Assembly (NCBI GenBank): GCA_945882315.1
Contig: CAMCWB010000014.1
Coordinates: 1-62,988, forward strand
DNA from: Bauldia litoralis
GTDB lineage: Bacteria > Pseudomonadota > Alphaproteobacteria > Rhizobiales > Kaistiaceae
Direction of reading: 5' to 3'
DNA: 62,988 nt
The notes below the pieces were generated by a model. It saw only the letters and a program-made list of their open reading frames with translations. It was not told where the DNA came from and did not search any database. The position numbers and the translations under genes were made by a program. Every line of letters begins with the position of its first letter. Position 1 is the stretch's first letter. Below are positions 17,466 to 25,305 of this stretch, piece after piece.

Positions 17466-17945
17466 ATGTCCGAGACTTTCACCAGCCCGCTGGCGCGCAA
17501 GCTGAACCGCTACCTGCAGCTCAGCGAGTCGGAGCTCGACGTCGTGCAGGGGTTGAACACGCGGGTGATGTCGGCGCCCGCCGACCGCGAGCTGATCCAC
17601 GAAGGCGACCGGCCGACCGATTGCAACCTGCTCCTCGAAGGCGTCGTCTGCCGCTTCAACACGTTGACCGACGGAAGGCGCCAGATCGTCGCCTTTCATT
17701 TTCCCGGCGACATTTTCGACGCGCAGAGCTTTCTCCTGCAGCGCATGGACCACAGCGTCTCGACGCTGACGCCGGCCCGCATCGCGATGATCTCGCATGA
17801 CACGCTCCGCCGCGTCTTCGAGGGCTATCCGCGGCTGGCGCTGGCGGTGTGGAAGGATTCGCTGATCGATTCCTCGATCTTCCGGCAATGGGTGACGAAT
17901 GTCGGGCGGCGCGATGCGCTGGCGCGGACCGCGCATCTCAAATCC
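17466..17945 (+). pseudogene. Crp/Fnr-family regulator lacking its C-terminal HTH domain
   Basis: The first 160 residues are a normal Crp/Fnr effector domain (LQLSESELDVVQGLNTRV, LIHEGDRPTDCNLLLEGVVCRF, RQIVAFHFPGDIFDAQSF) and reach the dimer-helix text GRRDALARTAHL. There the similarity stops: instead of the winged-helix domain the frame reads into unrelated sequence and continues to 18227, antiphase to the radical SAM gene. The gene is therefore truncated at about 17940-17945, and the break coincides with the left edge of the SOS/UdgX operon. I did not find the missing HTH half in the window. Confidence 0.75.
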
Positions 17946-18005
17946 CAATGTGAGTCTCGATCAGTGCTGGCTGGTATTACCGCCATCTGTGGAATGGGGC
18001 ATAAA

Positions 18006-18020
18006 GAACAAATCATGAAC
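18006..18020 (+). promoter_or_regulatory. LexA (SOS) box, GAAC-N7-GAAC
   Basis: GAAC at 18006-18009 and GAAC at 18017-18020, separated by exactly seven bases, is the reverse complement of the alphaproteobacterial LexA site GTTC-N7-GTTC. It ends 17 bases before the ATG of the radical SAM gene, a typical repressor position. It predicts DNA-damage induction of the operon. Confidence 0.75.
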
Positions 18021-18037
18021 AATCTGGTTGGAAAGTT

Positions 18038-19285
18038 ATGCCTCTCAACCTGCTGCAGAAGCTCGAAATTCTGGCTGACGCGGCAAAATACGACGCCTCC
18101 TGTGCCTCCTCGGGCGGCGCGAAGCGTAATGCGCGGTCGGGCGGGCTTGGCTCCACGACCGGCTGCGGCATCTGTCACGCCTATACGCCAGACGGTCGCT
18201 GTGTCTCGCTGCTCAAGATCCTGCTGACTAATTTCTGCATCTATGACTGCGTTTACTGCGTCAGCCGCCGCTCGAGCAATGTGGCCCGCGCCCGCTTCAC
18301 GGTCGCTGAGGTCGGGCGACTGACGCTCGACCTTTACCGGCGGAACTGCATCGAGGGCCTGTTCCTCTCCTCCGGCATCGCGCGGAGCGAGGACGACACG
18401 ATGGCAGACCTCGTTGCCGTCGCCCGCTCGCTCCGCGAGGAGCATGGCTTCCGCGGCTATATCCACCTGAAGACGATTCCCGGCGCGAACGAGGCGCTGA
18501 TCGCCGAGGCCGGCCGCTATGCCGACCGCCTCTCGATGAATGTCGAGATGCCGGACGAGGCCGTGCTGAAGCGTCTCGCGCCCGAGAAGGATGCCGGCGC
18601 GATCCTGAAGGGCATGGCGGTGACGCGCACCGGCATCGACGCGGCGAAGGAGGCGCGCAAACCCGCTCCCGGAAAGATTCGCCGCGCCCGCCCACCGCGC
18701 TTCGCACCAGCCGGCCAGTCGACGCAGATGATCGTCGGCGCCGACGGCGCCTCCGACATCACGATTCTCGACAAGAGCGTGTCGCTCTACGCCTCATACG
18801 GCCTGAAGCGCGTCTATTACTCCGCCTTCAGTCCGACCGGGCATCCCTCGGCAGTTCTTCCCGACCATGCGACGCCGCTCATGCGCGAGCACCGGCTCTA
18901 CCAGGCCGATTGGCTGCTCCGCTATTACGGCTTCACCCTGCCGGACCTTCAAAGCGCGCTGCCCACCGGCATGCTCGATCTCGCTACCGACCCGAAGCTC
19001 GCCTGGGCGCTGGTCCATCGCGGCGTCTTCCCGCTCGATGTGAACCGTGCCGAGCGCGCACTGCTGCTTCGCGTGCCGGGCTTCGGGACGAAGGCGGTCG
19101 ACCGCATCATCGCGGCGCGACGGAGCACCTGCCTGAGGCTCGACGATGTCGGCCGGCTCACCGGCGCGCTCCGCCGGGCCCGGCCTTTCATCGTCACGGC
19201 GGATTACCAGCCGGGCTCTTCTCTCGACGATGCGCGCCTGCGCGAGCGGCTGACGCCGCCGCCGAAGCAGCTTTCGCTCTTCTGA
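18038..19285 (+). CDS. Putative DNA modification/repair radical SAM protein (COG4277)
   Basis: 415 residues. The radical SAM cluster motif C-x3-C-x2-C is in TNFCIYDCVYC (Cys67, 71, 74), preceded by a second cysteine group (GCGICHAYTPDGRC, 43-55). The C-terminus has a helix-hairpin-helix-like DNA-binding segment (LLRVPGFGTKAVDRIIAARR). This family is found with a DUF4130 protein and often UdgX, as here, but its reaction is unknown. The LexA box just upstream indicates SOS control. The stop overlaps the next start (TGATG), so the genes are co-translated. Confidence 0.9.
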   Translation: MPLNLLQKLEILADAAKYDASCASSGGAKRNARSGGLGSTTGCGICHAYTPDGRCVSLLKILLTNFCIYDCVYCVSRRSSNVARARFTVAEVGRLTLDLYRRNCIEGLFLSSGIARSEDDTMADLVAVARSLREEHGFRGYIHLKTIPGANEALIAEAGRYADRLSMNVEMPDEAVLKRLAPEKDAGAILKGMAVTRTGIDAAKEARKPAPGKIRRARPPRFAPAGQSTQMIVGADGASDITILDKSVSLYASYGLKRVYYSAFSPTGHPSAVLPDHATPLMREHRLYQADWLLRYYGFTLPDLQSALPTGMLDLATDPKLAWALVHRGVFPLDVNRAERALLLRVPGFGTKAVDRIIAARRSTCLRLDDVGRLTGALRRARPFIVTADYQPGSSLDDARLRERLTPPPKQLSLF

Positions 19286-19941
19286 TGTATGCGATCCCGG
19301 TCGAGAAGGATGTCGAGGAGGCGCCTTTCCGGGCGCTGCTCAAGCACTGCAGCGGTGCGGGCTTCCGGCCGGACCAGCTGATGTTCGTCGAGGCGGACAA
19401 GCACAGCTTCCTGCCGCCCCCTCCGCCGCCCTTCGGCGAGGGTGAGCCGCCCTCCTTCACGATGCCGCGCGCCTATGCCGAACTCCTGCATTACGCGATC
19501 TGCCATTCATCGGCCGCCCGCTTCGATCTCCTCTATCTCCTGCTCTGGCGGATCCGTCAGGGCGAGTCGATGGTTGCCTCCAACCATTCCGATCCGGTGG
19601 TCGCCGAGCTTGCCAACTATGCCAAGAACGTTCGCCGCGACATCCACAAGATGCACGCCTTCCTGCGCTTCCGCGCCGAGGAGATCGACGGGCGCATGGT
19701 CTACACGGCCTGGTTCGAGCCGCAGCACCATATCCTGAGGGCCGTCGCGCCCTTCTTCCTCGATCGCTTCACTAATATGGACTGGGTGATCGGCACGCCG
19801 GAGGGAACCATCGCTTGGCAGGACAAGACACTTACCTTCGCGCCGCCCGGGCCGAAGCCGCATGCCAGCAAGGACACGGTGCTCGACGATCTATGGCTTA
19901 CCTACTATCGCACGACCTTCAACCCGCGCGGCTCCGCGTGA
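19285..19941 (+). CDS. DUF4130 DNA-metabolism protein (TIGR03915 type), partner of the radical SAM protein
   Basis: 218 residues. Readable family blocks are FRALLKHCSGAGFRPDQLMF near the start, then ANYAKNVRRDIHKMHAFLRFR, YTAWFEPQHHILRAVAPFF, DWVIGTPEGTIAW and a C-terminal DDLWLTYYRTTFNPR. In many bacteria DUF4130 is fused to UdgX; here it is a separate gene between the radical SAM gene and udgX. The ATG at 19285 overlaps the preceding stop by one base, and its own stop overlaps the next GTG. It probably acts with both neighbours on damaged or modified DNA; the mechanism is unknown. Confidence 0.88.
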   Translation: MYAIPVEKDVEEAPFRALLKHCSGAGFRPDQLMFVEADKHSFLPPPPPPFGEGEPPSFTMPRAYAELLHYAICHSSAARFDLLYLLLWRIRQGESMVASNHSDPVVAELANYAKNVRRDIHKMHAFLRFRAEEIDGRMVYTAWFEPQHHILRAVAPFFLDRFTNMDWVIGTPEGTIAWQDKTLTFAPPGPKPHASKDTVLDDLWLTYYRTTFNPRGSA

Positions 19942-20780
19942 AGGCGATGACTGCCGAGATGCCGAAGCATTACTGGGCGAACATGCCCGAGGCGACGCTG
20001 ATCCCCGGTCTGGTCGCGGGCGCCGGCAGGCGCGCCGAAGCGATGCGCGCCCTCCCCGCCGATGCGGCGCCGCGCTTCGCGGGGAAAGCCGCGCGCAAGC
20101 CGCGTCCGAGCCAAGTGCTGGCGACTGAGATCGCTGCGCTCCGCGCCGAGGCTTCCGCCTGCACCCTTTGCGCGCTGCACAGCGCTGCGACACAGACCGT
20201 CTTTGGTGAAGGGCCGGAAGATGCGCGGCTCGTCTTCGTCGGCGAGCAGCCTGGCGATCAGGAAGATCTTGCTGGGCGCCCCTTCGTCGGTCCTGCAGGA
20301 CAACTCTTGGATAGGGCGCTTGCCGACGCCGGCATCGCGCGCAGCGAGGCATATCTCACCAACGCGGTGAAGCACTTCAAATATGAGCCGCGCGGCAAGC
20401 GTCGCATTCACAAGAAGCCGAATGCCGGCGAGGTCCGCGCCTGCCGCTGGTGGTTGGAGAAGGAACTTGACACGCTGAAGCCGGCCTTCATCGTCGCCCT
20501 CGGCGCAACCGCCGCGCAGGCTCTCTCCGGCCGGCCGGTTTCGGTTCTCCGGGAACGCGGCCCAACGTCGTTCGGAGGCATACCCGGCTATTTCACAATC
20601 CACCCTTCCTATCTGCTCCGCCTGCCGGAGGAGGCGGATAAGAACGCGGAGTTTCAGCGCTTCGTCGAAGATCTGAAGGCGATTGCCCACGTCTTCGTCA
20701 CGCGGCAAGCTGCTGAAGCAGCCCGTGAGACCGCCGCGCGGGAAAGTCAAAGTCTTGCACTGATCCGGCAGCGGACGTGA
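19938..20780 (+). CDS. UdgX, uracil-DNA cross-linking glycosylase-like protein
   Basis: 280 residues of the Fe-S uracil-DNA glycosylase superfamily. Cluster cysteines include CTLC (75, 78) and Cys169. Motif A is GEQPGDQED (102-110) and the later motif is HPSYLLR (222-228). The UdgX-specific loop KRRIHK (154-159) carries His158, the equivalent of the histidine that forms an irreversible covalent bond with the abasic sugar after uracil removal in Mycobacterium UdgX. The GTG at 19938 overlaps the previous stop (GTGA); an ATG at 19947 is an alternative. It is the third gene of the SOS operon. Confidence 0.93.
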   Translation: MKAMTAEMPKHYWANMPEATLIPGLVAGAGRRAEAMRALPADAAPRFAGKAARKPRPSQVLATEIAALRAEASACTLCALHSAATQTVFGEGPEDARLVFVGEQPGDQEDLAGRPFVGPAGQLLDRALADAGIARSEAYLTNAVKHFKYEPRGKRRIHKKPNAGEVRACRWWLEKELDTLKPAFIVALGATAAQALSGRPVSVLRERGPTSFGGIPGYFTIHPSYLLRLPEEADKNAEFQRFVEDLKAIAHVFVTRQAAEAARETAARESQSLALIRQRT

Positions 20781-20842
20781 TGGGCGTCCGACGGCGCCTT
20801 CCCGCAGAGCAGGCAAGGTTGGCTCGCGACGAAACGCATATC
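20747..20842 (-). pseudogene. Antisense fossil of an HNH-like/zinc-finger gene
   Basis: On the minus strand from about 20839, the frame reads MRFVASQPCLLCGKAPSDAH followed by H, V, R, then diverges and stops at 20747. The CLLCG...DAHH core matches a motif of a widespread alphaproteobacterial family (R-FVA-x-QPCL-x-CG, D-x-HHLRFAQ). Neither flank continues the family, so only about 70 bases survive. The fossil lies exactly over the udgX 3' end and the start of the next plus-strand gene. Confidence 0.4.
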
Positions 20843-21535
20843 TGCCTCGACCTCGAGGCTATCCTCGGTGCCCCCGTCCTCCTCGCTGACGAGGACGTCG
20901 GCGCGTATTACCGGCTCCGCGAACTCATCCGGCAAACCATTGAACCCACCGATACCATTGAAGCCCTCTGGGTCCGCGATATCACGGACCTGACTTGGGA
21001 GGGCGTCCGCTATCGTCGCTGGAAATCGGCATACCATCGCTTCGCCTATACGGGCGGCGCCGCAAAAATTTATCAGGAGGCGAACGGCCACACCCATGAA
21101 GCGATAGGCTTTATCCAGGCCCTCGCCTCCGGCTCAGCCCGCGCCAAATCGCAGATGGACCGAACGATGAAGGAAGCCGGCTACGACCAGGATGTCCTTG
21201 CTGCCGCCGCCTTTTGTGCAAGTCGCAGCCAGTTCGAATTTCTCGAGCAAATGGTTGCCGAAGTCGAAGGACGGCGCGACGGCGCGATCCAGAAGGTTGA
21301 GCGTCGTCGCGAAGCGATCGCCCGGCGCTTGCAGTCTATCGTCCGCAACGTCGAAGACGCTGAGATCCTCGAAGACGGCACCCCGGCAGCCCATCCCGAA
21401 GCCAGCCCGCCAACGCCGCGCCGCAGGCGGATTATCCCGAAACCGGTGAGCAGCAGCGCCGCTCCATCTAACGCTGTGAATGAGGATCATCTTGAGGACG
21501 GCGATGCCGAGCAGCGCAATGAGGATGAGGGTTAG
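20780..21535 (+). CDS. Unknown protein, paralogue A of the post-UdgX module
   Basis: 251 residues, mostly helical, with a C-terminal basic/proline and acidic tail. The core (LLADEDVGAYYRLRELIRQ, then IEPTDTIEALWVRDITDLTWEGVRYRRWKSAY) resembles the gene at 21936 (EDVDEYELLLNRL..., IDAIEEFWLRDITHLVLDAARYRRVKRG), and both end in a shared FEFLEQMVAE/FDLLDQMIAD helix. The ATG overlaps the udgX stop (TGATG; a GTG at 20777 is also possible), so it may be translated with the SOS operon. No known domain was recognised. Its first 20 or so codons lie antisense to the HNH-like fossil. Confidence 0.7.
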   Translation: MGVRRRLPAEQARLARDETHICLDLEAILGAPVLLADEDVGAYYRLRELIRQTIEPTDTIEALWVRDITDLTWEGVRYRRWKSAYHRFAYTGGAAKIYQEANGHTHEAIGFIQALASGSARAKSQMDRTMKEAGYDQDVLAAAAFCASRSQFEFLEQMVAEVEGRRDGAIQKVERRREAIARRLQSIVRNVEDAEILEDGTPAAHPEASPPTPRRRRIIPKPVSSSAAPSNAVNEDHLEDGDAEQRNEDEG

Positions 21536-21537
21536 CC

Positions 21538-21936
21538 ATGGCAACAAAGAATCAAGTCCAGGCGAACCGTAGCAACGCGAAGCGGAGCACCGGTCCGATA
21601 TCTCGCGAAGGCAAGGCCACGGTAGCTCGGAATGCCCTTCGGCACGGCCTAGCTGTCCCATTAGCGGCTCTTCGTGAATTTGAAGAGCCGGTCTCTCGTC
21701 TTGCCGAGCTGCTCGTCGAAACGGGCGATGCCGCACGGCTTGAGGACGCTCAGCCCGTTGCCGAGAGCGTGATCGATTGGATGCGCATCAGGCGTCTCAA
21801 GACGATCCTATTGGCGGAAGCGCATGCCGCGAACTTCGAGACCGGCCTTGTCGGCATAGCCGCACTCGCACGTTATGAACGACGCTCGCTGTCGAGGCGC
21901 AAAACCGCGATGCGCCCTTTTGAGGGCGGCGACTAG
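21538..21936 (+). CDS. Unknown protein with N-A-x-x-STGP / NALRHGL signature
   Basis: 132 residues. The N-terminus QANRSNAKRSTGPISREGKA, followed by VARNALRHGLAVP, is the hallmark of a widespread, uncharacterised bacterial family (N-A-x-x-S-T-G-P-x-T-x-x-G-K, N-A-x-x-H-G-L). The remainder is helical with many arginines. It lies two bases after paralogue A and overlaps the start of paralogue B by one base. A nucleic-acid-binding role would fit its basic character but is a guess. Confidence 0.7.
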   Translation: MATKNQVQANRSNAKRSTGPISREGKATVARNALRHGLAVPLAALREFEEPVSRLAELLVETGDAARLEDAQPVAESVIDWMRIRRLKTILLAEAHAANFETGLVGIAALARYERRSLSRRKTAMRPFEGGD

Positions 21937-22496
21937 TGGGGGGCGCTTCCAGTACGACACCGGACCTCGACCCCGGATTGCTCTGGGCGGTCGAGGAAAT
22001 TGTCGGTCGGCCAGCCTTACCCGAGAGGGAGGATGTTGACGAGTATGAGCTGTTGCTCAACCGCCTCCGCCTCGACATGGCACCCATCGACGCCATCGAA
22101 GAGTTCTGGTTGCGGGACATCACCCACCTCGTCCTCGATGCCGCTCGATATCGGCGGGTCAAGCGCGGTCTTCTCGGCCTGGCGGGCGCCCATGCAGTGA
22201 GCCTTATAACCGAGCAGCAGTCGCGGCCTTTCGAGGACGACACCCAGGCCTACGTCCTGCATTGTTGGCTTACAAACAAACGCAGCGACCGCCGAAACTT
22301 CGCCAAGAGAATGAAAAAGGCGGATTATGACGAGGACGTTCTTCAGTCTGTGGCCTTCTCCTGTGCCCTTTCGGACTTTGATCTCCTCGACCAGATGATC
22401 GCTGACGCTGACGATCGCGCCGCCGCCAGTCTCCGGAAGATGGAACGGCGGCGCGCCACGGCGGCCAGTCGCCGGCGACGAGCCACCACGCAATAG
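21936..22496 (+). CDS. Unknown protein, paralogue B of the post-UdgX module
   Basis: 186 residues from a GTG that overlaps the previous stop. The W-R-D-IT-H-L ... RYRR core and the FDLLDQMIADADDRAAASLRKMERRR helix mirror paralogue A at 20780. The protein ends in a strongly basic tail. Two related proteins flanking the STGP-type gene suggest a three-part module, perhaps a complex. The function is unknown. Confidence 0.68.
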   Translation: MGGASSTTPDLDPGLLWAVEEIVGRPALPEREDVDEYELLLNRLRLDMAPIDAIEEFWLRDITHLVLDAARYRRVKRGLLGLAGAHAVSLITEQQSRPFEDDTQAYVLHCWLTNKRSDRRNFAKRMKKADYDEDVLQSVAFSCALSDFDLLDQMIADADDRAAASLRKMERRRATAASRRRRATTQ

Positions 22497-22504
22497 GAAA
22501 CCAG

Positions 22505-22705
22505 ATGCAAACCCCCGAGCACAACCTCAGCCCGACAGAGCTTCGCATGCTCCGCGCAATCGCGGCAGGAAACCAGCATGAAGTTGCTCCCGATTTTGTG
22601 GCCTCCCAGCGCCTCAAAGCGTTCGGCTGCATCACGGTGGATCTAATGGGTCGGCCAACTATCACCGATCAAGGTAAGGAGGTGGCGCGTCGCTCCCAGA
22701 TCTGA
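22505..22705 (+). CDS. Small unknown protein, possible winged-helix fold
   Basis: 66 residues. The text LSPTELRMLRAIAAGN ... ASQRLKAFGCITVDLMGRPTITDQGKEVARR has the helix-helix-helix-strand rhythm of a small winged helix with the wing ending in I-T-D-x-G, as in MarR/PadR-like minimal domains. It starts eight bases after paralogue B and is last in the run. The DNA-binding role is inferred only from this pattern. Confidence 0.55.
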   Translation: MQTPEHNLSPTELRMLRAIAAGNQHEVAPDFVASQRLKAFGCITVDLMGRPTITDQGKEVARRSQI

Positions 22706-23313
22706 GTTGCCGCGATACAGATGACCGTTGCCCTGCCTGCCGCCGCTCGGCGTTGCGTGATCCGGCCACCATGGTGTCTGGGCGCTGGGGCCGCTGCCGA
22801 TGCGGCCGAGCGCCGACAGCGTGAAGGGCATCGCGATCATTGATGGAATGAAAACGAAGGATGATCAGCGACCCAGTCCCTGAAGGCGGCGGCGCTGCAG
22901 GACGACGACCGTGCGTGCCGTTCGATTATGAGGGGATTGGCGGAATTGGCACAACCGGCTTCACGAAGTCAGGTAACGAGCTGTCTAATCTCAATAATCA
23001 GGAAGCGCGGCCGGTGGTCGCGCCTTTGTCTTGAGCGACGCGCGCACCGGAGAATTGTCATTGACGCATCTGGCCATGACCCGATAACGGTTCTGGCAGT
23101 TTTGGCAGAACAAAGCCAATCGAGGGATTGTGATCAACGGCCCAAGCAGGCGCCTGCGTGTCCCCCCGGGCGAGGGTTTGGCAGAACAAAGCCAATACAT
23201 GCGCTTAAGGCAGCGGCCTCGAATTTTATCGATGCCTGTGGCTGGCGATGCTAGAGAACGCCGGCGCTGAAAACACCCAATCGCAACGCCGGTTCCGGCA
23301 GGGACGCCATCGA
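22706..23313. other. Long intergenic region with a 20-bp direct repeat
   Basis: No convincing gene. A perfect 20-bp direct repeat (TTTGGCAGAACAAAGCCAAT) lies at 23101-23120 and 23177-23196, 76 bases apart start to start. The region separates the post-UdgX module from the convergent MFS gene and may be the right-hand scar of the inserted segment. Confidence 0.6.
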
Positions 23314-24474
23314 TTAACGCTCGCCGGGTTCCTTCCAGAAGAGCGCGACGATGAGCGCCATGAGGCCCAGCATGGCGAAGACCATGGCGAGCGATGCCGG
23401 CCAGCCGGCGAGGTCGTAGGCGATGCCGGGAAGCCAGCCGCCGACGGTGCCGCCGGAATAGAAGAAGAGCACATAGAGCCCGACGGCGGCCGAGGTACCG
23501 GCCGGCGCCGAGATCGCGACATAGCCGGTCGACGTCGCCTGGATGAGGATGCCGCAGGTCGAGGCGACGAGGAGGCCGGCGACGATCGCCGGGATCGAGG
23601 CGGTCAGCGTCAGGAAGAGCCCGGCGCCCCACAGCCCCAGCGTCCACAGGACGAAGCGGCGGCGGCCGAAGATCTGGACGAAACGGCCGCTGAAGGGGGC
23701 GAGCGCCGAGCCGGCGAGATAGACGACGAAGATCGAGCCGAGGAAGAAGGCCGAGCGGTTGAAGGGCGGCGCGGCGAGATGGAAGCTGATGAAGGTGAAG
23801 GTCGCCATGAAATTGAACATGACGCCGAAGCCAACGGCAAAGGTCGCGACGAGCCGCCGGTTGCCGAGATGGCTGAACATTTGGCGGAGCGAGGCGGCGA
23901 GGCTGGTGGCGCGGACGAAATTCTTCTCCTTCGGCAGCAGCCAGAGGGTCACGCCGACGCAGACGAGGTTGAGGAGGGCGATGGCGACGAAGCCGCCGCG
24001 CCAGCCGAAATGGTCGTTGAGGAGGCCGGGGATGAAGCGGCCGAGGAAGCCGCCGATCGCCGAGCTCGCCGAATAGATGCCGACCATCGTCGCGGCCTCG
24101 CCCTTCGGCCATTCGTCGCCGATATAGGCGATGGTGACGGCGAAGATCGGCGGCAGCAGCAGCCCCTGCAGGAAGCGCCAGAAGACGAGTTCGCCCAGGC
24201 TGTCGGATAGCGCGAGCATCAGCGTCGGCAGCATCAGCAGGGTCATCGCCGTGAGGATGATGCGCTTGCGGCCGAGGCGGTCGGAGACGGCGCCGGTGAA
24301 GGGCGCGGTCAGCGCCACGGCGAGCGTGCCGGCGGTCACCACCATGCTGGCGCGGGCCGCGCCGATGCCGAGCTCGGCGGCGATGAAGGGCAGCACCGAC
24401 TGCGTCGAATAGAGGTTGAGGAAGGTGCAGATCGCACAGGACGCGATAGCGACGCGGCGCATATCGGCGGTCAT
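23314..24474 (-). CDS. MFS transporter (YnfM-like)
   Basis: 386 residues with about 12 predicted membrane helices. The signature GAVSDRLGRKRI lies between helices 2 and 3, and the N-terminus (ATCAICTFLNLYSTQSVLP-like pattern) and QGLLLPPIFAVTIAYIGDEWP resemble YnfM/arabinose-efflux-type MFS members. It probably exports small molecules by proton antiport; the substrate is unknown. It is divergent from the secreted-protein/phytase pair across 129 bases. Confidence 0.85.
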   Translation of the reverse strand: MTADMRRVAIASCAICTFLNLYSTQSVLPFIAAELGIGAARASMVVTAGTLAVALTAPFTGAVSDRLGRKRIILTAMTLLMLPTLMLALSDSLGELVFWRFLQGLLLPPIFAVTIAYIGDEWPKGEAATMVGIYSASSAIGGFLGRFIPGLLNDHFGWRGGFVAIALLNLVCVGVTLWLLPKEKNFVRATSLAASLRQMFSHLGNRRLVATFAVGFGVMFNFMATFTFISFHLAAPPFNRSAFFLGSIFVVYLAGSALAPFSGRFVQIFGRRRFVLWTLGLWGAGLFLTLTASIPAIVAGLLVASTCGILIQATSTGYVAISAPAGTSAAVGLYVLFFYSGGTVGGWLPGIAYDLAGWPASLAMVFAMLGLMALIVALFWKEPGER

Positions 24475-24603
24475 CTCGATCCTCGAATTTCACGTGCGGC
24501 AAGGGCGACGGGCGGGCGTCCGCGTGACGCGCCGTCACACGAGCGTAACAGTCCTGCCACAAGGTCCGCCGCACCACAAATCACCGTTTCGGGGGGCCGA
24601 ACC

Positions 24604-25305
24604 ATGACCATGCGCGAAGTCGATCTTCTCAACTGCCGCCGGCTGCCTCGGGCGGCCGTCCTCGCTGCCTGCCTGTTCGCCGTGACGCCGTCGCTTGCGT
24701 CGGCGCAAGAGCTCACGGATGCCGAGAAGGCGATCAGCAATGTCGTGACGCTTGGCGAGGCTGCCGACGCGCCGACCGAATGGCTGGGACCGACGCCGCA
24801 TTTCGTCATGGTCGGGGAGTTCGGCGATTACACCTTCGCCATCAATATAAAGGACCCGGCCAAGACCGAGAATTTCAAGCTCGAAGGCAAGCGCGAATAC
24901 CGCAAGGGCGAGAAGGGCCTCGACTACATCGACTTCGAAATCGCCGTCGACCTGATCACCAACGGCATCGAGCGCGGCCTCGAGATCGAGTTCGAGAACG
25001 CCAATTTCGCCGCGCACCCGGTGCCCTCGACCTTTGCCCTGCAGGACAAGGAATTCCCGGCGGGCCTGTTCTCCAACATGGAATTGCAGGTCGAATGGGA
25101 ATGGGTCGAGAAGAGCTTCATCGTCAATGACGAGAAGCTCTACAGCGACGGCCAGCTCACGGTCGCCCTCGAGGATGCCAAGCCCGAAGCCGACGGCACG
25201 GCGCCGAACGGCATGATCGGCGGCTTCGTCACCGGCACCATGGACGGCAAGAAGATCGCCATCTCCTTCACCGCCCCGGTCACCGAGGCCGAGATCGATG
25301 ACTAG
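24604..25305 (+). CDS. Secreted protein of unknown function, paired with phytase
   Basis: 233 residues with a signal peptide (LPRAAVLAACLFAVTPSLASAQ, cleavage near residue 35). The mature part is acidic with a beta-rich look (FVMVGEFGDYTFAINIKDP..., GGFVTGTMDGKKIAISFTAPVTEAEIDD). No known family was recognised. It overlaps the phytase start by eight bases, so the two are translationally coupled and probably co-exported. A ribosome site (GGGGGG) precedes the ATG. Confidence 0.75.
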   Translation: MTMREVDLLNCRRLPRAAVLAACLFAVTPSLASAQELTDAEKAISNVVTLGEAADAPTEWLGPTPHFVMVGEFGDYTFAINIKDPAKTENFKLEGKREYRKGEKGLDYIDFEIAVDLITNGIERGLEIEFENANFAAHPVPSTFALQDKEFPAGLFSNMELQVEWEWVEKSFIVNDEKLYSDGQLTVALEDAKPEADGTAPNGMIGGFVTGTMDGKKIAISFTAPVTEAEIDD

